Shown one piece after another: positions 39,672 through 52,483 of a DNA stretch of 64,000 nt. Made by a program: the position numbers and the translations under genes. Positions within the stretch are counted from its first letter, which is position 1. Each line of letters starts with the position of its first letter. The stretch is from the NCBI GenBank assembly GCA_003049465.1, contig PYSS01000036.1:186001-250000 (forward strand), written 5' to 3'. Under the pieces are notes generated by a model, which saw only the letters and a list, made by a program, of their open reading frames with translations, searched no databases and was not told the DNA's origin. The DNA is from Magnaporthiopsis rhizophila. Its lineage: Eukaryota > Ascomycota > Sordariomycetes > Magnaporthales > Magnaporthaceae.

Positions 39672-41573
39672 ATGGCCGCCCACGTCTCCATCCCAACCAC
39701 GGCCCGCCTGCCCGGTTCCCTGCGCCTCGAGCCGTCCCATCCTATCGTCGCCAAGCTGATCGGCCGTCTGTCGCGCGCCTCCCTCCTCACCCTCGCTGTC
39801 CAATGGCTCAACGACACCGACGGTCCCCTGCTCAGCGCCCCCTACCTGCGGCCCCCGAAACGGAGAAGAGGGGTGTCCCGGCGCCGAAGTGGGCGGTCGA
39901 GCGATGGCTCTGGCGGTGCCAGCGGGCATACAAACGATAGTCTACTCGAAGATGAGGACGAGCAAAATGACAACGACTCCTACGACTCCGACGACGACGA
40001 AGGGAGCATGTACCCAGCCTCCCGCACCCTCGACGACCTCCGCGAGGTCTACGCCCATCTACAGGCCGGCAACACGCGTGGCTCGCGCCGTGAGCTGGCT
40101 GACCGCATCCTCGAGGGCGACTGGCGCCGCGGCCTGACACTGCATCAGCTCGCCATGGCTGACCTGCAGTATCTACACGACCACCCGCTGTCGCAGCGGT
40201 GGTCCGCCTTCAAGGTCGTTTCACTCAGGCTGCGGCCCGAGGGCGCGGAAGAAGACAATGCTGAAGAGCCGCTACTCGAGACCGATGGCGCCTCACTTGT
40301 CGTCCCGCGCATTCACCCGCCGTCCTTCCTACGCTCGCTCCAAGGCTCGCTGCCACCTGACGTCAAGACCCACTGCGCCTTTGAGCGCCACCGGGACCTG
40401 CCCGTCCTGCTCCTCCGCATATTCATATTCGACTCGCCCTACGCTACCGAGCTGGCCGCCGGGACCAGGGGCCGCCGGGGAAAGCGGAAACGACGGCGCG
40501 GAGGCCGGGATGACGACGACGACCCAGCAACCGCCGGAGGAGACGCCGCCATGCCGTCCAGTAACTTCGAGACGGCCCGCACCGTCTACGTCGCGTTCCC
40601 GGACGCATCATCCCACGTCTACGTCTCAGCCGCCACAACCACCTCGGCCGCCACCACTACCACCTCGTCCGCCGGCGCTGGTGCCGGCGACACCAAAAGC
40701 CTGCGCTCCCTCGTGATCGAGGGCATCCCCAAGGCGCTGTCCCGCCCGGGCGAGCGCTACGCCCTCCGGCCGACCAGCCTCTCGACCAGGAACATGGCCG
40801 AGCTGGTCGATCGCCGGGGAGGCGGCCGCGGCGGGGGTGGCAGCGCGGGAGGCGGCTGGGGCAGCGTTTACAGCGACGAGAAGATTCGCGAGTCGCCGCT
40901 CGACTCGGCTTTGCCCACCCCACCGCTCTCATCGACCGTCTCTGAGGAAGAGGACGGGGATGGGACCGCGAAGAAGGAGGGTGCGGCGCGGGTAAAATCG
41001 AGAGGTCCTGCTGTTGCTTTGTCGGCAGAGGAACGTGCCGCGAAGCGCAGGAGGCTGGTGGCGCGCGCCCGGTTCGGTACGTCGGGCCTGGTTGACGACG
41101 GGCTGGGCGTCGAGCGGGTGGACGTTGCCATTGAGGATCCATTTCCCCAGTCGCCGTCCATAGCGGCGGCTGGCGCCGAGCCCAGGCGCCCTCCTCGAAA
41201 TGGTGGTCGAGGGAAACAGGCCGGAGGCCGGCGGAGTACCCTGGATGCGGCGCTGGAGCGGGAGGCAGCACTGCTAGGAGATAGCGATCACGACGGTGAC
41301 GGCGACGGCGACGGCGATGGTGGGCAGGAGCAGACAACAGGAGAAGACGATGATGCCGCAGCAGCAGCACAAAAGCAGTCCAAGTCCAGCTGGCGCCCGG
41401 GCATCAAGCTGACTTTTCGCGGCACCCACGTGTTTGCCGGAATCAGGCAGTTGGTTGAGGCCGGGGCCATCGATGGCGAGCGCATGCCGGGCTGGATGAC
41501 GGGCGAGGAGGGCGTGACGATCGGGGCGGTGAGGCACGGCCGCATTAGGGGTCATAAGGGTTCGGGACTATGA
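39672..41573 (+). CDS. CHL4: Inner kinetochore protein Chl4/CENP-N
   Basis: Single exon, 633 residues. The N-terminal block (LPGSLRLEPSHPIVAKLIGRL, then SLLTLAVQWL) and the C-terminal block (IKLTFRGTHVFAGIRQLVEAG, then MPGWMTGEEGV) are the family's conserved ends. Between them are acidic and Arg/Gly-rich low-complexity inserts (about 65-115, 265-295, 375-400 and 535-560), including an Asp/Gly repeat. Chl4 pairs with Iml3/CENP-L in the CCAN complex and helps anchor kinetochores on CENP-A chromatin. The protein is longer than the yeast one, mainly from these inserts. Stop codon directly follows a basic GHKGSGL tail. Confidence 0.88.
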   Translation: MAAHVSIPTTARLPGSLRLEPSHPIVAKLIGRLSRASLLTLAVQWLNDTDGPLLSAPYLRPPKRRRGVSRRRSGRSSDGSGGASGHTNDSLLEDEDEQNDNDSYDSDDDEGSMYPASRTLDDLREVYAHLQAGNTRGSRRELADRILEGDWRRGLTLHQLAMADLQYLHDHPLSQRWSAFKVVSLRLRPEGAEEDNAEEPLLETDGASLVVPRIHPPSFLRSLQGSLPPDVKTHCAFERHRDLPVLLLRIFIFDSPYATELAAGTRGRRGKRKRRRGGRDDDDDPATAGGDAAMPSSNFETARTVYVAFPDASSHVYVSAATTTSAATTTTSSAGAGAGDTKSLRSLVIEGIPKALSRPGERYALRPTSLSTRNMAELVDRRGGGRGGGGSAGGGWGSVYSDEKIRESPLDSALPTPPLSSTVSEEEDGDGTAKKEGAARVKSRGPAVALSAEERAAKRRRLVARARFGTSGLVDDGLGVERVDVAIEDPFPQSPSIAAAGAEPRRPPRNGGRGKQAGGRRSTLDAALEREAALLGDSDHDGDGDGDGDGGQEQTTGEDDDAAAAAQKQSKSSWRPGIKLTFRGTHVFAGIRQLVEAGAIDGERMPGWMTGEEGVTIGAVRHGRIRGHKGSGL

Positions 41574-44500
41574 TATGATATGATACCACGGGTTTATTTT
41601 ACTTGCTTCCAGTGTCTGGGTTTTTGCATCCATGGTCATTATCCGCGGGCGATACTAGCATGTCTTTACTAGATCCAACATATATCATGTCTACAGCTTT
41701 ATTCAGGGAGGTCAGAATTTGACATCTATAAATCAAGATCTCTTTGCTAGCCTTGGCTTTGTGGTGTCTTGATATGTCTGTCTGCCGCGCCAAGGGGGCC
41801 GCCATAAGGACCCTCGGAAGCGCAAACACCTAGTTCCCATTACGATTGCTCCCGAGTACATGGTCGGTCAGAAATGCCCTTGTCTAGCACATCATTTTCC
41901 CGAGGCTTTTGCTCCGAGCCACGTCGTTCGTCCTTCTGGCCGGCGTCTCGAGTCGACTTCATGTGACCACTCTTTTTTTGCTGGCTATTTCCCATTTGCT
42001 TAGAACAGGGCCTGGAACAAGCTGGATTTTTTAGACGCCCGTGCTATGTACCGTCCGTCCCAGACCGAGCGTCAAGCTGCCAGCGTATATGAGGTCTTTG
42101 TATATACCGGCTCGTCCCCCATTGGCGCAGCTCACACGGCACGATCAATCACATGAAACGTTTGCTGTGGGCGCTGGGCCGCCGTTGTGGAGTGCCGATT
42201 ATCTACAGGACCGCGTCTGTCCACTTCACGTTGGTACCACGCATGTGGGTATATCACTCTTTGAAGTCCAATATACACGTGGCGCAACGGTGCGTTCAGA
42301 GAGACAGGGCCAGCTGTGGTATATACCGTAGGACATCAACGTGCCTTTTTTGCCACGCATGGATGGGACGGCGAGAAGCACCACGTGGATCGTGGATCGT
42401 ACAGAGCACTCGTCGGTTCCGGCCGCGTCTTTGGGCAAACGTGGTATGGCTTACCATTGAGGACAGGGGCTTGCTGTCTTCCACACGCATGAGAAGTTTA
42501 CCCTTGAACCTGTCTCACTGGGAGGAAGCAGAGACGGCCGTGGATACGCGTGAGGGGTATCAACATGCAACTCGATCCCGCGATACGGGCCGACACGAGA
42601 GGTAGAGTACCTAGTCCTATGCACATCCAGATATCCAGGCACGGACGTACCAGCCGGGTTTAAGCGGCCGTGATATAGCCATGCCTTCTTATAGTCCCCC
42701 AAAACCACTCCACTCCTTTGCATAACATGTTTTGTTTCCGAGACTGTTTTGCGGCGCGCAGATCCCATCCCGAGAGAAAGAGAGGGGCCTTGGACCGGAA
42801 GCCTTGTGTGCATTGTGTTGGGCAGCAATCAAAAGCAAGCCCGGCCGCGGGAGTCAGCCTCTCGGATGGGCCTGGCGGTCTGATCGACACGCCTCATGTT
42901 TATTGCTCTGCCTGGGTGCCTATTTCGATGACAGAACGTTCCCTTGCAACCTCCGGAGAGGCGAGCAATGTTTCGTCCGACAGACGCTACAGTACATATG
43001 CCAGGTCGCACGCAGAGGTTGTTTACCGGAACGATTAGGTGACCCATCTTGGCGATGCATGCAAGGGCGTTGACCGAAGCATCTCCCACCCTGTTTGCTG
43101 TAATGGAGGGTGAAGTTTATGGTTAGCCGAGCCAATGAAACCCCGAATGGAGGACCGACTCCGATACCGTGCCACTGCCATGCCCGTTTGCTTATCTCGG
43201 AACTCTGGGGCGGCCGGAACGCGGCGGACCGGATATGCAAGAAAAGAGGGGAAAAGTGGTGGAAGAAACAAACACAGATGCGGCCAAGCGGCACGGGAAG
43301 TCGCAGATTTTGGACAGCCAATAAGATCGTACGGCGTTGTTTCCGTGTGTGAGAGAGACAATCACAAGCTGATGCACAAGGGAAGCGGGGGATGGAAGCT
43401 ATCAGTGATCTGTAATCGATAATCTCAGATGGAACAGGCAGGCACGAGAGTCTATATTTCCCAACTACCAGCTTCCGGCTGCTTGTGTTACTGTACAAAA
43501 TCATTAAGTAAGACTCACGATTTCTGCTAGAACTCAATGCCACCGAGCATCGAGTGCGCGGACCTCCATTACCACCCTAGGCACTGCGGGGCATCACGGA
43601 GATTTTTTTTTTGCTTGTTTTTTCACCGTTGCCGCTGGTCGCAGCTGAAACCGTCCGCCTGTTTGTCTCCCCCCTGGGCGGGATACAAGGCTTCCAGAAT
43701 GCATTCGTCTTGTGGTATGGCTGCCCCGCCTTGACGAAGAGCAAATAAATTGCGTATTCAAACGCTTATCACGCAAAAAGAGGAGACGCGGGCGCGCGCC
43801 CGGTCCGCAGAACCCTTTCTCTGATTCTACATAGGTAGGTACTAGCTTCGAGCACGGGATTGGAGGCTGGTGGGTGGAGAGAGGCCGGGGCTGCCCAGGC
43901 AAAGAGAGAGGTCCTACGCTCGGACTCGGGACGTGGCATGCAGGCCTGCTGCCGGGATGATGCCGGTGGTGGATGCGGGGAGTCGGCGGCCGGCTCCGTC
44001 GTGTTTTTTTTTCTTCTTCTTCTTCTTTCTTTTTCCCGGACCGTTGTCACTACCCGTATATCATGGCGGCCAGGGGAAGCGGAACTCACACAGATGGATG
44101 ATGCCCGCAGCGTCCCGTGCTGTCAAGCCCCACACACGTTTTATGAAGGGTACAGTATGTACATCCCCTTATGCAATTTATTGGACGGATGAGATTATGT
44201 TGATGGCTTGGGTGGGGTCGCCCACCTGCCGACCGCCCAGTTCCTGCCGAACCCGCACCCGGGCAAACATCCGGGTCTTTGCTTGAGTCGTGCATTCTGC
44301 ATTCTGCAACCGCACCACACCCGCCCGCATGGCAGCGCGGGCGACGATGAGTGACCTTTGTGGCTGTATGGTGGTGCCGTTTGGTGGGCCTCATTGCCTG
44401 TCGGACCGGCAAGCATCAACCGTGCGGTTTACTTCAAACAAATCGAGGATGGCCCTGGCGGGAAGCACAACAAACAAACAAATATCATCTCGTCAAGTGC

Positions 44501-47500
44501 TTACCACTATTTGCTTCACCTCGCTTTTACTGCCGTATTTCCATATGCAACTAGTCGGCATTCCCACAACGCTCACCTCGCTTCGAGGTATCATCCTTTA
44601 TGCGTAATGAAATGGGCAAAACATTGCGTACTATTTCGCACGTGTGTACAAAAACGGCCTGAGCGTGCAGTTAATCTATTCCTCTCCTGTCTTCGTGCAT
44701 ATGACAAGGTCCCGAATAATCCCCGCGAGAGGGAGAGGCGAAGCTGTGATCAACAAGGGATCGCTGACCGCTCGGGCCACTCGCAAGCAAAAGATATGAT
44801 CCCTCGACGAGTCCCCTAAACTCGAAGAAGGACTAGCACAGGGCAGCACTAGTCCTGCGGTCATAATTCGCCCGATGTTCGTAATGTCAACCGCACGCTG
44901 GGGCCCCACGCTAACTTTTGATGGCCGTTTGCGAGCAAGGACCAGATGACGGCGTGATGTCCAGACCAAACGGCTTTTCCGACGAGGGCAACGGTAAAAT
45001 TGCAGCAAATCTCGGTCGCGACAGCCACACGTCCTCGGTCTGTCCGTGCTTTTGACTGGCTGGCTGGCTGCATGTTAGTTGGACTCGATCACACGAGTCC
45101 GGGCACGGGCCGGTAGATTTTTCTTTCTCGTTTGTCTCTCGTTTTCTGTGACAATCCTCCCAGTAGACGGGAAGCGAGGCGCAAAAGGGAAACAAAGCCG
45201 CAGACGCGGAATCCGTTTGGTACCACCAGCCGGGTCGGTCCAGCCGGGCCGCAGCCCAGCCCTCAGCATCAGCCGGCCGAAGCTGTTCAGCTCGACTCGG
45301 CCCCAGTCAAGCGATGGAAGGGGGAGAGCCCGCAGACCCGTGCCTGTCGACCTGGCAGCCAGCTGCGACTCTGGAGAGCCGAGGAACCAAGGAAAAACGG
45401 GACAGCGTGGGAACGGCCCTCCCTCCACACTAATGCAGCCCACATTTGTGCAAGTCCAAATCAGGCACGCAAACCCGTAGTGGCGGGTCAAAGCGCGCGT
45501 GGCGCCGACATGTGCAACAGTGCGTCTGCGGGATCATGAAGTTTGTGCGCCAGGCGCGGCATAATCCTTTGCTACTGTCCGCTAGCGAAGGCGATCCAAT
45601 CAACCTAGCCGAAGACCTCGTGATGGCCCGGCTAGTGGCGCCCTGCCTGGAATGTCATCCAGCGAGCTGAACTGAGACTTGGTATCCGTGCTCGCCACTG
45701 GATTGATGCATGGAGGGAGACACAAAGCGAGATGGGTGTTGGGAAACTGTTCCTCTTTCTTTGCACTTCTTCGCGTCGCTTTATTTTTCTCGATTGCCCC
45801 TCGAGGTTCAGGTGGCTTGAGTATGGCTCGAGGTCGTCGCTTGCGGGCCTAGGTAATCCGCATGAATAAATGAGACACTCCAGGTGATCCTTTCCTGTTT
45901 CCGGTCGCACAAGTTATTTGTCTGATGCCACCAGCGGTTTCCCACTCAAACATAGCGTGGCCACAGCGAACTGGTGGAGGCAGCGAGTGAAACAATCGGC
46001 CACTCCACGCCCCAGAAAAGGGCCGTACCTAGTCTCACCGGTGAGAAAAGAAAGAAGAGGGGAGAGTAGCAGAGCGGACGAAAAAAAAAAGCAACGAGAA
46101 AAGAGGGGCAAGGAGAGGCAGAGTCCGAGGGGGCAAGGGATAAACAGGGTGTTCCTTGGAAGGGCGTAGGATCGAGCACGAATATGGGAAAAAAAGCAAG
46201 AATAAGTGAAAAAGCAACCAACAGCCAGATAACGCAGGCCAGAATGGGAAGCATCGAGGCCTCACATTGAGGGAATTCGGCGAGCGACCCGGCGGCCCCC
46301 GATGCAGGTGGACAGGTCCAAGCACCGCTTGTTCAGCCAATCGCTGTGCGTGTGCTGGCTGCGCCTCCGGGACTTGAGGTGAGCCTGTCTCTGCCAGGTG
46401 CATGGAATCGTCTGCCGTGACCCTATGCTGTGATCTGCGCTTTTTAAGGATCCAGCTGAACCACGGGCATATCTGTTGGCACATCGGGTTCCAGGTTCAC
46501 AAGCGGCAGGGCCGAATGCGACCTTTTCCTCTGGAGGTTTTGTGACTTTTGCTTCTTTTCCGAATGGACGGACTGGACGGGCGTAATCTTGAGGTGACAG
46601 CGACGGGTGTGATTGGCAACTCTCCGCCGGCTGGGAGGAAAAGCTAGAACCTTCAGCAATTGGCTGGTCGCGGCCCAGGTGGGTCGGTCCAAGATTGGAC
46701 TCGGCAGGGGTCTGGGATGCTTCAGCCCTGGCTTCAACGTCCATCACAACTGGTCATGGGCCGACGAGTCCTGGCTGGAGCCCCCCTGACACCCGAGGAT
46801 CCCACGCCGGTTGGCTCTGTTTCGTCTAGTCGTTGCTGTTGTTGTTGTTGTTGTTGTTGTCGTTGTTGTGGTGGTTTTTCCTGCCCAAGGGTTTTTCCAG
46901 AACGAGCTGTGGCAAATTAAGAACGCCTCTGCAGTGTCAGAACCTAAAGAGACGAAGTGGGTGACGGCGAGGCCTTCTGGCTGAGCTTGACTTTCCCAAA
47001 ACATGCACCAATCAATGATGAATCGACAGGGCGATTGACTGTACTGGATGTACCTATAATCCAGGCCTCGCTACGCTGTCCGTCACAATCACACACAGGC
47101 ACTCGCTCACAACCAAGATCTATCACCCGATTCACCTCCATTGCGCTTGCGACCAAGTGCAATTGCATGCGTCGTCCGAGAGCGAGTGCATCTTTCCTTT
47201 TGCACGTAGCATAGTGACGGGCCTGATTGGCGGGTGCATGGCCTGAAGTACCGGCAAGCCCCATCCGTTTGGACTCCCAATTCAAGGCCCCCGTCGCGTA
47301 ACGAGTGGGGACCACACCTAGTGTCTGGGTTGAGCTGCCACAGCCTGCACCCCTGTCCACCAACCCTGGCTTGCCCCACCTTTATTTCCCACGATCCCCT
47401 GGCCTGGTGCACTCCCTGCACCCTCGGAGCTCTCGCCGCAGAGCCATCACAGACGCCCCCGCCCGTTGGCAAGCATCCCCTTTTCCTCACCTTCGCTCGC

Positions 47501-48020
47501 TCCCACCTCGATACCGGCTGCGCGCTGCTCGCCCACTCTTTTTCTGGAGCCTCCGTCCCTTTTTTTTGTGGTTGCCCTCCTTCTCCTCGGTCTGGTTTTG
47601 TTCCGTTTCTCCTCGAACTGTCCCTCCTTCCACACCCTCTTCTGTCGCCCATCAGAGAAAGGTCGTCGCTTGCGCTTCGACCACGAGCCCTTATTCATTG
47701 TCGCAGGTCAACTCTTTGCAAATTCCCTGGCAGAGCCGACTTGGACGCGAAGGGTGAAGGCAAACGACTCTCGGGCTGAGCTTCTCGGGACGACCGTGCC
47801 GTTCAACACGACATATCCTGCACCAACGTTTACCTGTCTAGCACTGGCACAGGCTTACTGTTGATCAGATTTTCGCTTCTTGATCTTCCTCTGGCTCCGA
47901 CTGCTTCACTGCAGTGGGACGACCCCCCGGGCTGGAAAAAACCGGTCACTCGACACACCTAAACCCGAGTCTCTTTGACGCACCCCGAGCGTAGAGCGCG
48001 CTCGCCACACCACCGACATA
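41574..48020. other. 6.4-kb gene-poor region
   Basis: No open frame here has a recognisable domain, coherent splice extensions or protein-like composition. Most are 60-160 codons on overlapping frames. A GTT/TTG microsatellite lies at about 46831-46870. From 47340 on, the plus strand is strongly C/T-rich and leads to the DENN gene, so part is promoter and 5' leader. Non-coding RNA cannot be judged from the sequence alone. Confidence 0.5.
46831..46870. repeat. GTT microsatellite
   Basis: About nine TTG/GTT units with a single TCG interruption. Simple trinucleotide repeat in non-coding DNA. Confidence 0.8.
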
Positions 48021-50978
48021 ATGGCTCCCTCTCTTACCGCACACACCTCCTTCACCCGTCCCCGGACAGGGGACCGGGACGGCCGTCCGACGACCCGGGA
48101 GAACAACAACGACTCCAACCTGATGATACCCAGCCGCACATCTTCTCTCCACTCGCGCATCACCCAGCCGATCCCCTCTAGCCTGAATGCCAAGCCTCAG
48201 CAGAGGACACCAAAGACCCTCACACATGCGTACATGGTCTGCGGTGTGGGCCGCGAGCCTTCCCAGTGGGTGAAGGCACCGCCCCCGGCCCAGGGGAAGA
48301 TTGGCCACATGAAGGGCGCCGTCGGCCAGTTCTGGCTGCCAGAGATTCTGGGCAGCAGCCCAAGGCTGGAGCAAGATAACGAGATTGCGCGGTCGCTGCA
48401 TGCTGCCATGAGGGTAAGTCGAGTGCCGGCTGTGTGGCGCGAGTCGCGGCGACACTTGGTGCAACTGCCTGCGATGGTCTGGTCAATGTCGAAGAGTTTC
48501 TAACAAAAGCCCTCGCTTATAGGCCTGTTTCCCGCACGATGTTGAAATCTGCACTGGTCGCAGCCAGCCACACTGCGTGCACCACGCTTTCGTTCTGCAG
48601 CAGGACTCGTCGCACACTCTCTACGGCATTTGCCTGAGGGTGTGGTCGCGCGCGGACGAGAAGAGGGCCGAGACCATCAGGGATCTCCGTAAGAGGACGG
48701 AGTCCGACTTCTACGACAACCCCGACGAGACTTACTGGATCCCCTACTGCCTCTCGTTCCTGTCCCGCTACCCTCTCTACAACCTGCTGGGTGACTACCT
48801 GCGAGGCATGTGGATTCACTGGAACAAGGCTACAAACCTCTTTCACGCTGAGGAGGTCTCGCGCATCCTCAGCTTCCCTGCCCCGAGGCTCAATGATCTG
48901 GTCCGCATCGACATGAAGGACTACGCTCTGTGCTACCAGTTTCCCTCATCGCCCACTGGTTTCCAGAACTTTGCCATGTGGCCCCTCTTCTCTTGTCTGT
49001 CGATCCCCAACATTGTTGGTGTCATCGAGGCTGCTATCTCTCCGACCCGCCGTATCATTTTCGTCAGCCACTACCCGGCCATGCTCACGGTGGCTGCCGA
49101 GACTGTCCGTTTCTGCGTCCGTGTCTACGAGTGGAGTGGCCTGTATGTGCCGGTTGTGCACGCCCGCCACGCCAAGGAGCTGGTGCAGGAGCCTGGCCCT
49201 TATATCCTCGGTATCACCGCCGAGTGCCGCACGCTTTTCACCGCGCCGACGGATGCGCTCGTTGTTGACCTGGACCGCAACTTTGTTCTGACGTCCAGCC
49301 CGCCTACGGCGCTGAACCCTAGCCAGCGCAACAAGTTCGTCACCCGTCTGACCCAGGCGCTGAACGGCGATGTTTCGCCCTCAGGCGCTCCCCAGCACCT
49401 TCGCTCGGCGTACGGTGGTGGCAAGCTTGTCCCGGCTGGCCAGATCATTGTCATGCGTGGCGAGGTTGAGTCTATTCAGGACCCGGAGTGGTGGAACCAA
49501 GACTCCGTTATGGCTGTCATGGACCACGTTTGCGAGAAGATGGGCCGCAACTCTGGTATCAAGGCCGTCTTTGGCGGGGCTGTCAAGAAGCCCCTTATGA
49601 CCAAGGTCTCTATGAGGCACCTTAATGAGATCGTCCGTGAGAGGAATCAGTACTCCAGGGACGCCATGGAGGCCTGGCAGGATTTCATCAACCTCAAGGG
49701 CCGAATGGACACTGAGCTTGGCAAGGTCACAAAGCGCAACAACTACCTTGTTGAGGAGCTTGAGAGCTGGAAGCAGCAGTTCCTCAAGTTCCAGGCCTTC
49801 GCCGAGACCCTCACCAAGGAGACGCAGGATCTCAAGGTCAAGATTGAAAGCCACAAGAGGGAGAACCGCCGCCTGGCGACTCTTCTCGACCAGCAGAAGG
49901 ACGATGCGGCTCGCATGTCGGTGCGCCTGGCCGGCACGGAGAAGCAGCGCGACGACGCCCTCGAGGCCCTGGTGCTCCAGCAGGAGATTGCCGAGGAGCT
50001 AGAGCGCGAGCGCAAGCGCAACAAGAAGGAGCTGGCCGCTCTGCAGCACACCAACATGACCATCCTGAGGCAGCGCGACGACGCGCGCCGCGTGGTGCTG
50101 CACCTGCGCAGCCTCATCGGCGGCCAGAGCCACCACATGGAGCACCTGGTCAACTCCCTGACCAAGCCCGACGATCTCAGCCACGAGATCGAGAACGGTT
50201 TCGAAGACGTCGACGACGCAGATGGTAAGTTGCAGTTTCCATTACAACTCAATCAGACACATCATACACCCTCCCCGACTGGTTCGTGGTGCACACAAAC
50301 TCGTCCTGAGTACCACGAACCAGCCCGTCACCGTCCCGTCCTGCACATTTTTTTCTAACCCTACCCTTTTTTCTTTTTCCAGACATGAGCAGCAACGGCC
50401 GGCAGTCCAAAGCCAGCCAGCGCTTCTCATCCTCCAGCTTCGCTGACGTGGCTGATCGTCACCTTAAAGACAAGACGGACGCTATTGCGCATATCATCCG
50501 CAACATCGCGGAGCAGTGCCAAGCTGCTGTCGAGGGCCTCGCCCTGGCTCAGGATGCCGAGATCGAGAGCACCGAGTCCCACATGCGCCGGGCTAGCGGC
50601 CTCTCGGTCGCCGCCAGCGACGACGGCAGCCGATCGGCGGCTTCGGATGTTGGCGACGACAGCCTGCTGCTGAACCCCTCCGGGCGTGCCTCGAGCATTC
50701 CTCCCACTCCAGACCTGATCCCCAACAGGTCGAGCACTGCCATGTCCATGGCTTCGACCATGACGACCCCGGAGAGGTCGTCGCAACAATGGGTGATCGG
50801 CCACGACATCCCCACCAAGATCGTCGAGGACGACGAGGACCTCGAGGAGCCCGCCTCGGAGTCTGAGGCTATGCCCGTGTCGCACCACCAGGTGCCGGGC
50901 GTTGTCGGCAAGCACGCCGCGAGCCTCATCCACCGCCCCTCGGGTGCCCGTATCAGCGCCCTTGGTGGCACTCGCTAA
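48021..50978 (+). CDS. DENN-domain protein, probable Rab GTPase exchange factor
   Basis: Three exons, 48021-48413, 48523-50224 and 50383-50978, with GTAAGT donors and a CTAAC branch site before exon 3, give 896 residues. After a Ser/Arg-rich N-terminus, a uDENN segment (THAYMVCGVG) and the DENN core follow (YWIPYCLSFLSRYPLYN, LSIPNIVGVIEAAISPTRRIIF, then YILGITAECRTLF and DALVVDLDRNFV). Residues about 480-700 form a long charged coiled coil, and the C-terminal part is Ser/acid-rich and likely disordered. DENN domains load GTP onto Rab proteins and act in membrane traffic. Which Rab cannot be told. Three exons are needed: exon 1 carries uDENN, exon 2 the DENN core, exon 3 the tail. Confidence 0.92.
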
Positions 50979-51820
50979 AATTTTAACTATTGCTTCCCAT
51001 CTCCTTCGTTGTCAAAATATCCCTCTCACGAAAGCATCGTTTTCTTTAGTTCTTGTCCCCTCAACTAGGTTTTCTTTTTTTTCTTTTTTTTTCTTTTTGG
51101 TGGCGCAGTGGATTTTTTCTTCGTTTCTTGTGTCATGGTTAATATCGTCTGCAAAGACTAAGGTGAGGAAAAGAAAGCGGGCGGGTATGGCCGCAGAGGG
51201 CGAAGGTCGGGATGATGTCGCGAGGCGAAAAACTTGCCATCAGCGCTTCAAGTCAGCGTTGCATAGCTAATATACCTGCTCCAATATTTTCTTATCACAT
51301 TTTGCTCTATTCTGGTTACTCTTACTTCTTTGATCTTCTTTTGAGTTACTCCAAGAACTCACTGTATTTGACCGGAATTTTGCTCCTTTTGATCGTATCA
51401 AGTACTGGAAATTTTCTCGGTGTTCCTGTTTCCTTGTCCATTTAATCTGTTGCCTTCACTTACCACGGCGAGCTTGACGCTGGCATTTTTGACACCGTCC
51501 AGTCTCTGGATAATATTTGCTCTTTTGTGTGTAAGCTCTCTCGTAGCTGGATTAGCCAAACATTTACGTATCTGAAAAACCAGAGGAAAAAATAAATAAA
51601 ACCAATCCATCCTGCCAAATCCGAGCTCGATCTTCTATTAACCCTTGGAAATAACAATTGTAACTGGCAATTTGAAAGTGACTTGTTGGTCGGGGTTTGT
51701 GATGGGGTTAGACGGTCTTTGTGCCAGCTCCAGGCATGCGACCCGACCCCTTCCCACTGGGAGGGGTACATATATGATGAGTCGAATCACGGCTCCATGA
51801 CCCACAACGAAGTTTAATTG
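50979..51820. other. Intergenic, 3' flank of DENN gene
   Basis: AT-rich region with T-runs after the DENN stop codon (about 51070-51125), then the tRNA 5' flank. No gene seen. Confidence 0.5.
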
Positions 51821-51933
51821 GCCCGGCTGGCTCAATGGTAGAGCGTTGGACTTCTAATATCCGCTTGCATCAGTGATGAGCAATGGTGAGGAAGGCGATC
51901 CAAAGGCTGCGGGTTCGAGTCCCGCGTTGGGTG
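51821..51933 (+). tRNA. tRNA-Arg (anticodon TCT) with intron
   Basis: Acceptor stem GCCCGGC/GTTGGGT (three G-U pairs) with discriminator G, D-stem GCTC/GAGC, anticodon stem TTGGA/TCCAA, T-stem GCGGG/CCCGC with loop TTCGAGT. The anticodon TCT lies at 51853-51855, reading AGA/AGG codons. An intron of about 41 nt (51857-51897) follows the purine after the anticodon, the normal eukaryotic position. A T-run soon after (51939-51943) fits Pol III termination. Confidence 0.93.
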
Positions 51934-52483
51934 CATACATTTTTTCGTGTTCTTTTCTTTTTTCGGGTCCCTGCCCAACGATAGATTTGGAGCCATTGTT
52001 TTCCGTACCCGATGTAATAACGTTTCCTTGTTTACCATCTGGCAGTTTCCTGCCTCGAGCGCTGTTACGTCCGCTGCTTGTCTCAATTGAGTTTTATCTG
52101 TGAGATGCAGCGACTTGCCCCTGGGTCGGGCAAATGCGGCCCACCTCGCGGGCGGGTCCTAAGGTATGATTTCATCGAGCGCGATCGCGACAAGGTGCCA
52201 ATTTCTTTTTTTTTTTTTTTTTTTTTTTTTCACTCGGATCTTAGGTATCCTGGAAAAACTTCACTACAACGGACACAAGCGAGTGGGAGTCCTTGCATCT
52301 GCCCTACGGCTACAACAATGTTTTGGTAACGGTGATACATCTCCTTTCTTTGCATCTCTGTTACGTTTATCCTCGCACAATTGTCACTCCGCCTTAACCT
52401 CAGTTCCGCGCGTGCTGAACCACGACGACCTCGAATGACTGCTTGAAAGGCCCTCCCGTGGGCACGCCACTATTCTCTCGACC
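51934..52483. other. Intergenic, promoter of BCD1
   Basis: Contains a pure T-run of about 24 nt (52207-52230). No gene seen. Confidence 0.5.
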
